This document shows, one piece after another, positions 24,757 to 33,950 of a DNA stretch of 33,950 nt. The DNA is from Opitutia bacterium (GTDB taxonomy: Bacteria > Verrucomicrobiota > Verrucomicrobiia > Opitutales > UBA953), in the NCBI GenBank assembly GCA_003569165.1, contig BGOI01000020.1, forward strand, positions 1 to 33,950. The letters are read 5' to 3'. Numbering within the stretch: position 1 is the first letter of the stretch; the number at the start of each line of letters is the position of its first letter. The notes under the pieces were generated by a model. That model was given only the letters and a program-made list of their open reading frames with translations, was not told where the DNA came from and ran no database searches. A program made the translations under genes and the position numbers.

Positions 24757-26280
24757 TCAGTTTCGGTCCAGTGAACGGTAGTGGATGGCCTCTAATAGGT
24801 GGGCGGTGGCAATGCGTTCGGCGCCCGCTAGGTCGGCAATCGTCCGGGCGACCCGGAGAATACGGTCATAGGCTCGGGCGGAAAGCCCTAGCTTCTCCAT
24901 CGCCTGCTGGAGGAGGTCGCCCTGAGCTTTTTCCAGTGCGCAATACTCCCGTAGTTCGCGTCCACCGAGGAGGGCGTTACACCCGCCTGTTCGGCTGCCG
25001 AAGCGAAGACGTTGTTTCACGCGTGCCGCTTCGACGCGCTCACGGATGGCGGCGGAGGCTTCGCCGGGCGCGGCGTTACGGAGTTCGTCTAGGGTCAGTG
25101 CCGGTGCTTCGACCTGGATGTCGATGCGATCGAGAAGCGGTCCTGAAATCTTGCCACGGTATTTGCGTACCTGCATCGGTGAGCAGCGGCACTCGCGTCG
25201 TCGGTCGCCCAGATGTCCACACGGACAAGGATTCATCGCCGCGACTAACATCAACCGCGAGGGCAGGGTGACTTTAGCTGCTGCACGTGAGACGGTGACC
25301 TGTCCGTCTTCGAGCGGTTGACGTAGCACCTCAAGCGCTGAGCGTCGAAACTCCGGGAGCTCGTCGAGAAAGAGTACGCCGAGGTGGGCGAGTGAAACTT
25401 CGCCAGGTCCAGGAATGCTGCCTCCGCCGATGAGTCCGATATCGCTGATCGTGTGGTGCGGGGAGCGGAAGGGCCTTTGCCATCCACGCCGGGCGTCAGT
25501 GAGCGCCATGCCAGCCGCGGAATGCACGCCGAGGATCTCGAGGAATTCCTCTGCGTCGGGCGCGGGGAGGATCGTCGGGATCCGTTTCGCAATCAGTGAT
25601 TTTCCGGAGCCCGGTGGGCCGATCATCAGCAGATTATGTCCGCCCGCGGCAGCGACTTCGACCGCTCGGCGGATGGCGGCTTGGCCTTTGACCTCGGCGA
25701 AGTCCGGCTGGCCGTCGGCTGACGTGACCTCTGGCGCTGGTTTCGGCATCAGCGGCGCCGCCTTCGATTCGCCGTTGAGGAATCGTAACGCGCCGTCGAG
25801 CGTATCGGCCGGGATGGCTTCGATGCCGCCGACCAGCGAGGCTTCTTCGGCCGAGGCGCGGGGCAGGATGACGCCGCGCAGGCCGGCCTTGCGTGCGAGA
25901 ATCGCCATCGCCACGCCTCCGCGGAGGGGACGGGTCGCTCCGCTGAGGCCAAGCTCGCCGGCGATGAGGTAGTGTTGCAGGAACGTTCGATCGAGTTGCC
26001 CCGTCGAAGCGGCGATGCCGAGCGCGATGGGTAGGTCGTAGATGGCGCCTTCCTTCTTCAGGTCGCCGGGCGCCAGGTTAATGGTCGTGCGCGTCTCCGG
26101 TAGCCGCAGGCCGCTGTTCTGGAGGGCGGATTGCACCCGCTCTTCGGATTCCTTGACCGCCGCATCGGGCAGCCCGACCAGCCACAACCCGTTTTCGCCG
26201 AGCTCGCCCGTATTGACTTCGATTTCGACAGGGACGGCTTCGACGCCGACCAAGGCGGCCGATCGGATGACGGAGAGCAT
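24757..26280 (-). CDS. comM: ComM/YifB family Mg-chelatase-like AAA+ ATPase
   Basis: A 507-residue protein with an N-terminal Lon-protease-like domain ([20 protein letters not shown] to ~170) and a Mg-chelatase-type AAA+ module. The P-loop is GPPGSGKS at 221-228, the Walker B area [12 protein letters not shown], and a Cys-rich [19 protein letters not shown] loop. The C-terminal [20 protein letters not shown] is normal for YifB/ComM. In naturally transformable bacteria ComM is a hexameric helicase promoting branch migration during DNA uptake; the gene is widespread, so competence is not implied. It overlaps no neighbour and is divergent from the DUF1592-type gene with ~136 bases between starts. 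Confidence 0.93.
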   Translation of the reverse strand: MLSVIRSAALVGVEAVPVEIEVNTGELGENGLWLVGLPDAAVKESEERVQSALQNSGLRLPETRTTINLAPGDLKKEGAIYDLPIALGIAASTGQLDRTFLQHYLIAGELGLSGATRPLRGGVAMAILARKAGLRGVILPRASAEEASLVGGIEAIPADTLDGALRFLNGESKAAPLMPKPAPEVTSADGQPDFAEVKGQAAIRRAVEVAAAGGHNLLMIGPPGSGKSLIAKRIPTILPAPDAEEFLEILGVHSAAGMALTDARRGWQRPFRSPHHTISDIGLIGGGSIPGPGEVSLAHLGVLFLDELPEFRRSALEVLRQPLEDGQVTVSRAAAKVTLPSRLMLVAAMNPCPCGHLGDRRRECRCSPMQVRKYRGKISGPLLDRIDIQVEAPALTLDELRNAAPGEASAAIRERVEAARVKQRLRFGSRTGGCNALLGGRELREYCALEKAQGDLLQQAMEKLGLSARAYDRILRVARTIADLAGAERIATAHLLEAIHYRSLDRN

Positions 26281-26416
26281 GTCGCAGGGCAGGGGGAAAC
26301 GCGGGTTGCCACAATCCCCGACGCTTGGGGCCTAAATCTCAGCAAAAGTGCCCATTGCTGGGTGGTTTACCTTGGCAACCCTTGGCGGCATCGGCTGTCA
26401 TAAGAGCGTACCTTTC

Positions 26417-28985
26417 ATGCTTTCCCGTCTCGTCTTTCTCGGTCTCGTCCTGTCGCCCTTGGGGTCCTTTGGGGCGCTGCCGGCGTTTCTTGAGAAGAAC
26501 TGCGTCGAGTGCCATGACGCCGACGCCAAGAAGGGCGGCCTCGACCTGACGGCTCTCAAATCCGACCTGACCGATGCCAAGTCCTTCGAGACCTGGGTAA
26601 AGATTTTTGATCGTACCGCTAACGGTGAGATGCCGCCCAAGAAGAAGGCGCGTCCCGACGCCACCCAGAAGTCGGCTTACCTCGGTGACCTCTCCGCGCT
26701 TCTATTTCGTCAGGATGCCTCCCGGATTGCCTCGCAGGGGCGTACGGTCGAACGGCGCATGAATCGGTTCGAGTATGAGAACGCCGTGCGCGACCTGTTG
26801 CAGGCTCCCTGGCTCGACTTGAAGGAGATCCTGCCGGAGGACACCGAGGCGTTTCGCTTCAATAAGAGCGGACAGGCTCTCGACGTCTCGCACGTCCAGC
26901 TCCAACGCTATCTTACCGCCGCGGAAGAAGGGCTGCGCTCCGCCTTCATTTCTTCCGTCGAGAAGCCGGATGGCTCAACGAAGCGACACTACGCGCGTCA
27001 GCAGGGTAGCTACACCGGCAAGATGAAGTTCTCGGAATTCAACCAGTCGCCCGAGCGCGCCACCTTCCCGACGCTCGGCTTCACGGGCCAGCCGGACGTC
27101 CGCCGCGGCGACACCAAAATCTCTGTTGGAAAATCGAATCCTAAGCTCCGAGACGAAGAAGGCGTGGGCGTCGTGCATGGTGCCTATGAGCCGGTGGAGC
27201 CGAGTTTCAGCACATTCCAAGCTCCGGCCGACGGAAGGTATAAGCTGAAGCTTTGCGGACATTCCGTGTGGGTCGGACCGGGCAAGCCGACGGGCAAGGG
27301 GCCGACGCGCTGGTATATTCCGGACCTCGATGATATCTCCAAGGGGCACCGCCCGGAGCCGGTGACGGTCTATGCCCTGATGCACCCGCGCATCCTGCGG
27401 CGCATCGGTAACGTCGACTTCAATCCGGACGTGACCGTCAACGAACTCGATGTCGTCCTTAAGGCCGGTGAATGAAACCATCCGGATCGACACCGTCCGT
27501 TTCTATCGCTCCCGTCCAGGTGCCAGTCGCGCGCAGAATCCTTTGGCGACGCCGGAAGGTCAGCCTGGCCTCGTGATGCGCTGGATTGAGGTCGAAGGCC
27601 CCCTTGCACCCAAGTGGCCCGCTGCGCCTTACGCGGTGCTGTTCGACGATCTGCCTGCGAAGCGGGCCGTGGGCTCGCCCCTCCGTTATGATGTCGAAAC
27701 GAACGATGCGCCTAAGGACGCCGAGCGGCTGCTCCGTCGCTTCGTAAAGCAGGCCTATCGTACCCCGGTATCGTCTCAGGAAGAAGTCCGCTTTCTGCCC
27801 CTCATCCTCGGAGCGATGAAGTCGGGCAGCACTTTCGCCGAGGCCATGTTGACCGGCTATACCGCTGTGCTCTGCTCGCCTTCCTATCTCTATCTCCAGG
27901 AGAAGCCTGGTCGCCTGGATGACCACGCCTTGGCCGCCCGCCTGGCTTATTTCCTGTGGAACTCCCCACCCGACGCGCAGCTTCGTTCGCTGGCTACCGC
28001 TGGCACCCTGCACGACCCTAAGGTGCTGCGTGCGCAAACAGAACGTCTCCTGGCCGACCCTCGCTCGGCCCGTTTCGTCGATACTTTCACCGACTATTGG
28101 CTCGAGCTGCGTAAGGCCGGAGCCAACGACCCTGACAGCCTGCTCTATCCGGATTACTACCTCGACGACCACCTCGTCGAATCAGCGCGCGATGAGAGTC
28201 ACGCCACCTTCGCTGAAATGATTCGCGGCAATCTCCCTGCACGCAACATCGTCGACGCGGATTTCGTCTTTGTGAATGAACGCCTAGCGACCCTTTATCA
28301 GCTGCCTCCGGTCGCGGGCGCGAAGTTGCAAAAGGTGACTCTCCCTAAGGACAGCGTCCGCGGTGGTTTCATGACGCAGGCGGCCGTCCTTAAGGTCACC
28401 GCCAATGGCACGACGACCTCGCCGGTCATCCGGGGCGCCTGGATCATGGAACGCGTGCTCGGCCGGAAGCCCCCGCCTCCGCCTCCGAGTGTGCCGGCCG
28501 TCGAGCCAGATACCCGTGGCGCCGTGACCATTCGCCAGCAGCTGGATAAGCATCGCACTTTGGAGTCATGTTCTTCCTGCCATACCCAAATCGATCCACC
28601 AGGCTTCGCCCTGGAGAGTTTCGACGTTATGGGTGGCTTCCGGTCGCGCTATCGCGCCTTGGACGGTAAGACTCCGGAGATCGGCCTCGGCAAGAACGGG
28701 CAGAAGTATGCCTTCCATAATGCCTTGGCCATCGAGACCTACGGCGACCTCGACGGTAAGAAGTTCAAGGACATCCGTGAATTTAAGAAGATTGTCGCCG
28801 CCGACGAGCGTCAGCTCGCACGTAATATCGTCGGACAGCTGACGGTCTATGCTACGGGTGCCCCGGTCGGTTTCGCCGACCGCCCGAAGGTCGAGGTCAT
28901 CCTCGATCAGGCCAAGGCCGGCCATTTCGGCGTCCGCGATCTCATCCACGGGCTTGTTTCCAGCGAACTTTTCCTTAACAAATAA
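26417..28985 (+). CDS. Cytochrome-type DUF1587/DUF1592/DUF1588/DUF1585 secreted protein, apparent +1 frameshift
   Basis: About 855 residues when joined. ATG 26417 begins a signal peptide (MLSRLVFLGLVLSPLGSFGA) and then a c-type haem site CVECH (PSCyt1 type). DUF1587 follows (ERRMNRFEYENAVRDLL). The first frame stops at TGA 27473-27475; the next frame picks up as ETIRIDTVRFYRSRPG, so removing one base near 27473 joins them. The second part has DUF1592 (TFTDYWLELRKAG, NIVDADFVFVNERLATLYQL), DUF1588 with a second CxxCH (ESCSSCHTQIDPPGFALESF) and DUF1585 (GHFGVRDLIHGLVSSELFL). This protein type is common in Planctomycetota and Verrucomicrobiota, with unproven function. It is 9 bases upstream of the DUF1552 gene, its standard partner. 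Confidence 0.87.
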
Positions 28986-28994
28986 CCTTACCCC

Positions 28995-30333
28995 ATGTCC
29001 TCTTCCTTGAACCCGGCCAACACGCCCTACGTTGCCTTCAAGCGTGCCGTCTCCCGTCGTCGTTTTCTGGCCGGTACCGGCGTGCTCCTCGCCCTGCCGA
29101 TGCTCGACGCGATGACGCCCGCCTTCGCCGCCGCCCCGGCCCCCTCGGCCAAGCCGCGACGTATGCTGGGAATCTGTAATAACCTCGGCCTCGTCCCCGA
29201 GTACTTCTTCCCGACCGGCAAGGGCAAGGACTACAAGGCCTCGCCATATCTCGAGCTCCTGCAGGCTCATCGCAAGGATTTCAGCGTCTTCTCTGGCGTC
29301 TCGCACCCCGACGTCGACGGCGGTCACCCGGCCGATAATTGCTTCCTCACCGCGGCCCCCCATCCGAGCAGCGGCGGTTTCCGGAACACGATCTCCCTCG
29401 ACCAATTCATGGCTGAGCGCATCGGCCACCTGACGCGTTTCCCTTCGATGACCTTGGGCGTCAACTGTGCCCGCGGTTCGCGCAGTCTTTCCTGGACGGC
29501 TGGCGGCGTGATGATTCCGACGGAAGAAAAGGCCTCCGAGGTCTTTCGTAAGATGTTCATGGGCGGTTCCGCCGCCGAAGTGCAGGCTCAGGAGCGTCGC
29601 CTCCAGCTCGGCCAGAGCATCCTCGATGCGGTCGGCAGTCAGGCGGGCGAGCTTCGCCGCACGATGGGCGGGCAGGATCGCGATCGTCTCGACCAGTATT
29701 TCACCAGCGTCCGCGAACTCGAACAGCGTATGCAGATGTCCAAGGAATGGGAGCGGAAGCCCCGTCCGGTGGCCAAGACCTCCGCGCCGCTCGACCCCAG
29801 CAGCCCGAAGGAGTACATGGATAAGGTCAGCCTGATGTACGACATGGCCCGTCTCTGCTTCGAGACCGACTCTTCCCGCGCCGTGACGCTCATGCTGGAT
29901 AGCGTGAACACGCCGGCCTTGGATATCGACCACGTCCACACCACGACGGACGGCTATCACAGCCTCTCGCACCACGGTAAGTCGGCCAAGAAGCTTTCGC
30001 AGCTCAAGGATATCGACAGTATGCACATGCGCCTACTCGCGAAGCTCATGGCGGACCTCAAGACCTCGAAGGAAGACGGCGCCCCGCTCCTTGATCGCAC
30101 GATGATCCTCTACGGCAGCAACCTTGGTAACGCCAGCGCCCACACGACGATCAACCTGCCGACGCTCTTCATGGGCGGAGGTTTCAATCATGGTCAGCAC
30201 CATGTGTTCGACACCGAGCACAACGCCCCGCTGCCGAACCTCTTTGTTTCCATGCTCCAGCGCATGGGTATCGATGCGGATAAGTTCGCGTCGTCGACTG
30301 GAATCGATGCGCGGCTTGAACCTGGTCGGCTAA
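28995..30333 (+). CDS. DUF1552 family protein with Tat signal, apparent +1 frameshift at C terminus
   Basis: About 445 residues restored. The N terminus carries a twin-arginine signal, SRRRFLAG at ~20-27, then a hydrophobic stretch ending AFAAAPAP. The body is typical DUF1552: [51 protein letters not shown] and [20 protein letters not shown]. Near the end the printed frame becomes [11 protein letters not shown] and reads on to 30419. Removing one A from AA at 30302-30303 gives the family ending [15 protein letters not shown] with TAA at 30331-30333. The function is unknown; it is nearly always paired with DUF1592-type proteins, as here. Export in folded form through TatC fits the signal. Confidence 0.9.
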
Positions 30334-30367
30334 TCGGAGGTTTCCTGCCGAATAGGACGGGGATAGG

Positions 30368-30397
30368 CACTTGCCCACGGTTGCGCTTCGGGCAGTG
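30368..30397. repeat. Imperfect hairpin in the gap before nagB
   Basis: CACTTGCCC (30368-30376) can pair with GGGCAGTG (30390-30397) with a one-base bulge and a 13-base loop. It lies in the 82-base gap between the DUF1552 stop and the nagB start. No T run follows, so a regulatory hairpin or operator is as likely as a terminator. Confidence 0.3.
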
Positions 30398-30415
30398 TCG
30401 GCTGACCCCTTTCCC

Positions 30416-31157
30416 ATGAAAATCCAGAAATCTACCGATGCCGTCGCCATGGGGCAGGCCGCTTCCGCGCAAGGGGCCAAGGTGCTGCGCGACGTCTTGG
30501 CCAAGAAAGGCCGCGCAAACATCATTGTCGCCACCGGTGCCAGCCAGTTCGAGACGTTGAAGTGCTTAATCAAGGAGCCTGGTATCGATTGGTCCAAGGT
30601 CACTGTCTTCCATCTCGACGAATATGTCGGACTGCCTGAATCGCATGGCGCCAGCTTCCGGAAATACCTACGCGAACGCTTCATCAGCCAGCTTCCCGCG
30701 CAGCCTGAGTTCGTCCCGGTCGATGGCGATGCCGCGGATTTGGGCGCTGAGCTCAAGTGCCTGAACGACCGCATCACCGCCTAGCCCAATCGACCTCTGT
30801 TTCGCCGGTATTGGCGAGAACTCCCACCTCGCCTTCAACGACCCGCCCGCCGACTTCGCCACCGAGGTCCCTTACATCGTGGTGAACCTCGATCACGCCT
30901 GCCGCCAGCAGCAGTTCGGCGAAGGCTGGTTCCCGACCTTCGATGACGTGCCCAAGCAGGCCGTCTCGATGTCTATCCGTCAGATCATGAAGAGCACCTG
31001 CCTCATCCTTTCCGTGCCGGACAAGCGCAAGGCCGCCGCCGTCAAGGGAACCGTCGAAGGTCCGGTGACCCCGACCTGTCCGGCTTCGATCGTCCAGCAG
31101 CACGCTGACTGTACGCTGTATATCGACGCTGCCGCCGCTTCGGAGCTTTCCCGCTGA
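30416..31157 (+). CDS. nagB: Glucosamine-6-phosphate deaminase-like protein, apparent +1 frameshift
   Basis: About 246 residues restored. It should convert glucosamine-6-phosphate to fructose-6-phosphate and ammonia. ATG 30416 begins [30 protein letters not shown] and [20 protein letters not shown] are NagB motifs. An in-frame TAG appears near 30782; the next frame continues as [20 protein letters not shown], so one extra base is inferred. In that motif the usual GxGNDGHIAFNEP reads [13 protein letters not shown]: the Asp and Glu of the E. coli Asp141-His143-Glu148 triad are Asn and Asp. I recall this variant in other Verrucomicrobiota-type NagB proteins. It is 3 bases upstream of nagA. Confidence 0.82.
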
Positions 31158-31160
31158 GCC

Positions 31161-32346
31161 GTGTCCGCCGCCTCGTCCCAGCGCATCCTCGGCCGCGATC
31201 CTTCGACGGGCAGGGGCGTCGTGGTCACGACCGAGGGCGAGCTGATCAAGGCAATCGACTTCCAAGAGCATGGTGAGAAGCAGTGGCTAGCGCGGGCTTT
31301 GTCGACCTGCAGGTTAATGGCTATGCCGGCCATGACCTCAACGGACTCACGCTCGACGTCGCGACCGTCCAGGCCCTTTGCCAGGCGATGCTCAAGGTGG
31401 GCGTCACGACTTTCCTGCCGACACTCATTACTGCGCCGGAAGCCCGACTTATCGCTGCCTTAAGGACGATTCGCGAGGCGTGCGCGCAGCATCCAGATGT
31501 CGCCGCGATGGTCGCTGGTATTCATGTCGAAGGACCGCACATCGCACCCGAGGACGGTCCGCGCGGCGCGCACCCTACGGCGACGTCCGTCCGCCTGACG
31601 TCGCCGAGTTCGACCGATGGCAGGTGGCCGCCGGCGGGCTCGTGAAACTGGTTACCCTTTCGCCGCACTGGCCAGAGGCGCCTGCTTATATCCGCCATCT
31701 TGTGAAGGCCGGCGTCACGGTCTCGCTCGGTCATACTTCCGCCGACGCCGCCCAGATCGCTGCGGCGGTCGACGCCGGCGCGACCCTTTCCACGCACCTC
31801 GGCAACGGTTCGCATGCGATGTTGAATCGGCGTCATAACCACCTGTGGCCTCAGTTGGCGGACGATCGCCTCACCGCCATGTTCATCGCGATGGGCATCA
31901 CCTGACGCCTGCACAACTCAAGACCATGCTTCGGGCCAAAGGCCTCGAGCGATCATTGGTCGTCTCTGATACGGTTACCTTAGGCGGCCTGCCCGCCGGC
32001 AAGTATGAGACCCCCATCGGTGGTAAGGTTGAGCTTCGAGCCGATGGCTTCCTCGCGATCGATGACGGTACCGGTAATTACCTCGCTGGGGCGGCTTTGC
32101 CCATGACCGCGGCGATTCCCGTGCTCGTGAACCAAGTGGGGCTGACTTGGGCGAAGCTGTCGCGTTGCTGACGGTCGCACCCGGCCGGCAGGTCGGGGGT
32201 AGGGAGTCTTGGCGATAGGTCAGCCGGCTGACCTTATGGCATTCCATTGGGACGGTTCCTCGGTCCGGCCGGAAGTGGGCGGCGTTGGCTCCGGGGCCGC
32301 TCCATCGTCCGAGTGTAGGAAGGGGTTATTGAAAAATTCGATATAG
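31161..32346 (+). CDS. nagA: N-acetylglucosamine-6-phosphate deacetylase, with about six apparent frameshifts
   Basis: Amidohydrolase that deacetylates GlcNAc-6-phosphate, the step before NagB. Starting from GTG 31161, pieces in three frames read in order as one protein: GFVDLQVNGYAGHDLNGL, VAGIHVEGPHIAPEDGPRGA, KLVTLSPHWPEAPAYIRHL, VSLGHTSADAAQ, STHLGNGSHAMLNRRHN, HLTPAQLKTMLRAKGLERSL, then VSDTVTLGGLPAGKYETPIG with the catalytic-position Asp. One-base breaks are inferred near 31291, 31574, 31889, 32147, 32196 and 32211. Most fall in or next to short C, G or T runs and include both gains and losses. The restored C terminus reads IGQPADLMAFHWDG; the end at TAG 32344-32346 is uncertain. As printed it cannot make an intact enzyme. 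Confidence 0.75.
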
Positions 32347-32396
32347 GGCTGGGCAGCTAAGCCTCGCCTCTTTGGGTGGGGGCTTAGTTTGAGGGC

Positions 32397-33950
32397 ATGG
32401 AAGCGTTCTCGGTCTTGATTGGCTTTGCCTGCGTGGGACTGGGTATCTATCTACCGATCCGCTTCTTCATGCTCATTGGGGAAGTGAAATCGCTGGAACA
32501 GCGTTTAGCGGTCTTGGACAAAAGGTTGCCAGTGAGCCCGGCGAATCCGGACGCGTCGCCTTCGGTGACCGCTCCGGTTCCTTCCGTTGCCTCTGCACCC
32601 ATCGCGCCTCCGCCTCTTCCGCCGACGGCGGTGCAGCCAGCCGCTCCGGTTCGAGCTACTGTCGCGCAGCCTGATCCTCTTTCTGAACGACTCCGCGATT
32701 CTCGGGCTTTTGCCCCCGGCTGATCTCAAGGGCGAGTATGCGCTCGGAGCCTGGTGGGCCGTGCGTGTGGGCGGGGTGCTTGCGTCGCCGCGGTCGTCTT
32801 CCTCGGTATCTGGCTCAACCTGCGTTCCACGATTCGCCGATTGTGCGTGTCATCGAGGTGGCTTTAGTTGGCGCGGGTCTTTTCTGGGGCGGCCTCCGTC
32901 TTTCGGCCAAGCGCAAGGACTTAGGAGAGGTGCTTGCCGCCACTGGTCTCGCGGTCTGGCAGTTCGCCGCCTGGGCTACCTACGGACTCGATAGATGCGG
33001 GTCTGCGAAAGTCCGGCTCAGGCCGCCTTGGTCCAGTTTCTCGTGGCCTTCGGCGTCGCCTTCGTCGCCCTAGCCAAGGGCAGCAAACTCTTCGGCCAGC
33101 TCGCGGTCGTCTTCGCCACCGTCGCGGTGTATTTCTCTATTGGGTCCGGTGCGGCGCCTGGGTCTACGGCAACGGGTGCCGGTTTGATTGCCTTACTCGG
33201 CGTCATCCTGATGGTGCGCGGCCCGTGGGCTCCGCTGGCGTGCTGGGGTTGATCGGCTCTCAGGCTGTCTGTTATTCCTTTACGACGCCATCCCGTCGAA
33301 CGGTGCGAATTATCTGCCGCTGCAACTCGCTGCGCTGGTTCGTTCCTCGTGCTCTGGATTGGCGAGCGCTTGGTAAAGGACGATGCTGTGTTGCTTGGGC
33401 GTGATGCCCGTGCGGCTTTCCAGCTCGCGAGCTTCTTCGCGCCGGCCTGCCTCTCGCTCTTTCTTGCGACCGGCGGCGAAAACGACCGAGCGACAGTTTC
33501 CTTACTCATCGCCGCTGTGGCGAGCATCGCGGGTTATCTGGAACTTCGTCGTAGTGCACTCGTGAGCGAAGTCCTCCTCCTGGCCGCCGTCGGCTTCGTC
33601 GGCGCCGGCTTGGCTTGGCTCGTTGATCCGCATCTCGTTTCGCTGATTTGGGCGGTTGCCGCCTCGGCTACCTTGGTTGTCGGTACACGGACGCGCTCGG
33701 AACTCGTCCGCTGGTCGTCGGAAGTTCTCACGGGTGTCTCGGTCTTCGCCTTTATCGGGCATCTTCCCTCGAATCATTGGGTGGCGCTGGCTGGCATCGC
33801 TGCCTTCGGACTCATGCTCGCGCTCCGTGAGGATGGGAGCGCCCGACCGATGCCCAGAAGTTCCGCCGCATCGTCGGTATCCTTGGCCTCGCTGCTGTCG
33901 CACTGGCCGTACAGAATGATTTCTCCAAGGCCGATGCCGGCTGGACTTGG
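32397..33950 (+). CDS. DUF2339-like polytopic membrane protein, partial at the right edge, many apparent frameshifts
   Basis: ATG 32397 (MEAFSVLIGFACVGLGIYLP) follows a GAGGGC. One membrane helix is followed by a short coiled segment (EVKSLEQRLAVLDKRL) and a Pro/Ala-rich linker, then serial hydrophobic helices: WWAVRVGGVL, RVIEVALVGAGLFWGGLRLS, LAATGLAVWQFAAWATYGL, FLVAFGVAFVALAKGSKLF, SLLIAAVASIAGYLELRRSA and LTGVSVFAFIGHLPSNHWVA. This plan matches DUF2339, a family of unknown role with more than 15 membrane segments. At least six one-base breaks are needed: TT for T at 32699-32700, then near 32780, 32830, 32990, 33250 and 33842, with further breaks likely around 33270-33350. It runs off the window. 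Confidence 0.65.

Noticed and set aside
27450-27480. Programmed ribosomal frameshift in the DUF1592-type gene
   Set aside because: No slippery heptamer or downstream structure is evident, and the same kind of break occurs in many unrelated genes at the window ends.
28566-30026. 486-codon antisense frame opposite the DUF1592/DUF1552 genes
   Set aside because: Composition is typical of antisense high-GC DNA (rich in Gly, Arg, Val, His) and it spans the boundary of two real genes.
1-33950. CRISPR arrays, tRNA/rRNA genes, transposases, prophage or integrase genes
   Set aside because: I saw no regularly spaced repeats, cloverleaf sequences or mobile-element proteins in either strand; a tool scan would be needed to exclude small RNAs.

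Overview
The window looks like a high-GC chromosome segment from a Verrucomicrobiota bacterium, probably Opitutae-like. The lineage call rests on gene content: a Verru_Chthon cassette protein A homologue, the cytochrome-type DUF1587/1592/1588/1585 protein paired with a Tat-exported DUF1552 protein, a ThuA-domain secreted protein, a secreted sulfatase, a beta-helix carbohydrate-type protein and a variant DapF. It reads as ordinary chromosome. I found no transposase, phage gene, tRNA, rRNA or CRISPR array.

Layout. 1-1149: the 5' part of a YahK-like zinc alcohol dehydrogenase (minus strand), divergent from a YefM-YoeB toxin-antitoxin pair with a TGTACA operator core. 1156-3589 (minus): a copper module, namely a small secreted YHS/TRASH-like cysteine protein and a multicopper oxidase fused to a CopB-like outer-membrane barrel. 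3620-5113 (minus): two tandem paralogous NarL-type response regulators with no kinase. 5190-9365 (plus): Verru_Chthon protein A, a Bax-inhibitor-1 membrane protein and a secreted esterase. 9366-12834 (minus): a beta-helix/LamG-like secreted protein and a methyltransferase. 12889-13392 (plus): a DUF192 lipoprotein. 13393-20260 (minus): a probable operon of dapF-like gene, SWIM/SNF2 helicase, tatC, a secreted zinc-finger protein, polyprenyl synthetase and a 34-residue membrane ORF. 20364-23605 (plus): sulfatase, Gfo/Idh/MocA oxidoreductase and gluconokinase. 23661-26280 (minus): ThuA protein and ComM/YifB ATPase. 26417-33950 (plus): DUF1592-type protein, DUF1552 Tat protein, nagB, nagA and a polytopic DUF2339-like protein cut by the window edge.

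How the genes fit together. Sulfatase, esterase, beta-helix protein, oxidoreductase, gluconokinase, ThuA and NagB/NagA suggest polysaccharide and amino-sugar use. The DUF1592/DUF1552 pair is a secreted module whose second member has a clear Tat signal, and tatC lies in the same window.

Data-quality warning. Many genes at the two ends of the window (before about 1.2 kb and after about 27.4 kb) are broken by one-base changes, most of them at short mononucleotide runs. Joining the frames gives full-length, conserved proteins every time. The middle 26 kb has only one such break. Base-calling or assembly error is the most economical explanation, so I annotate restored genes and mark each break.
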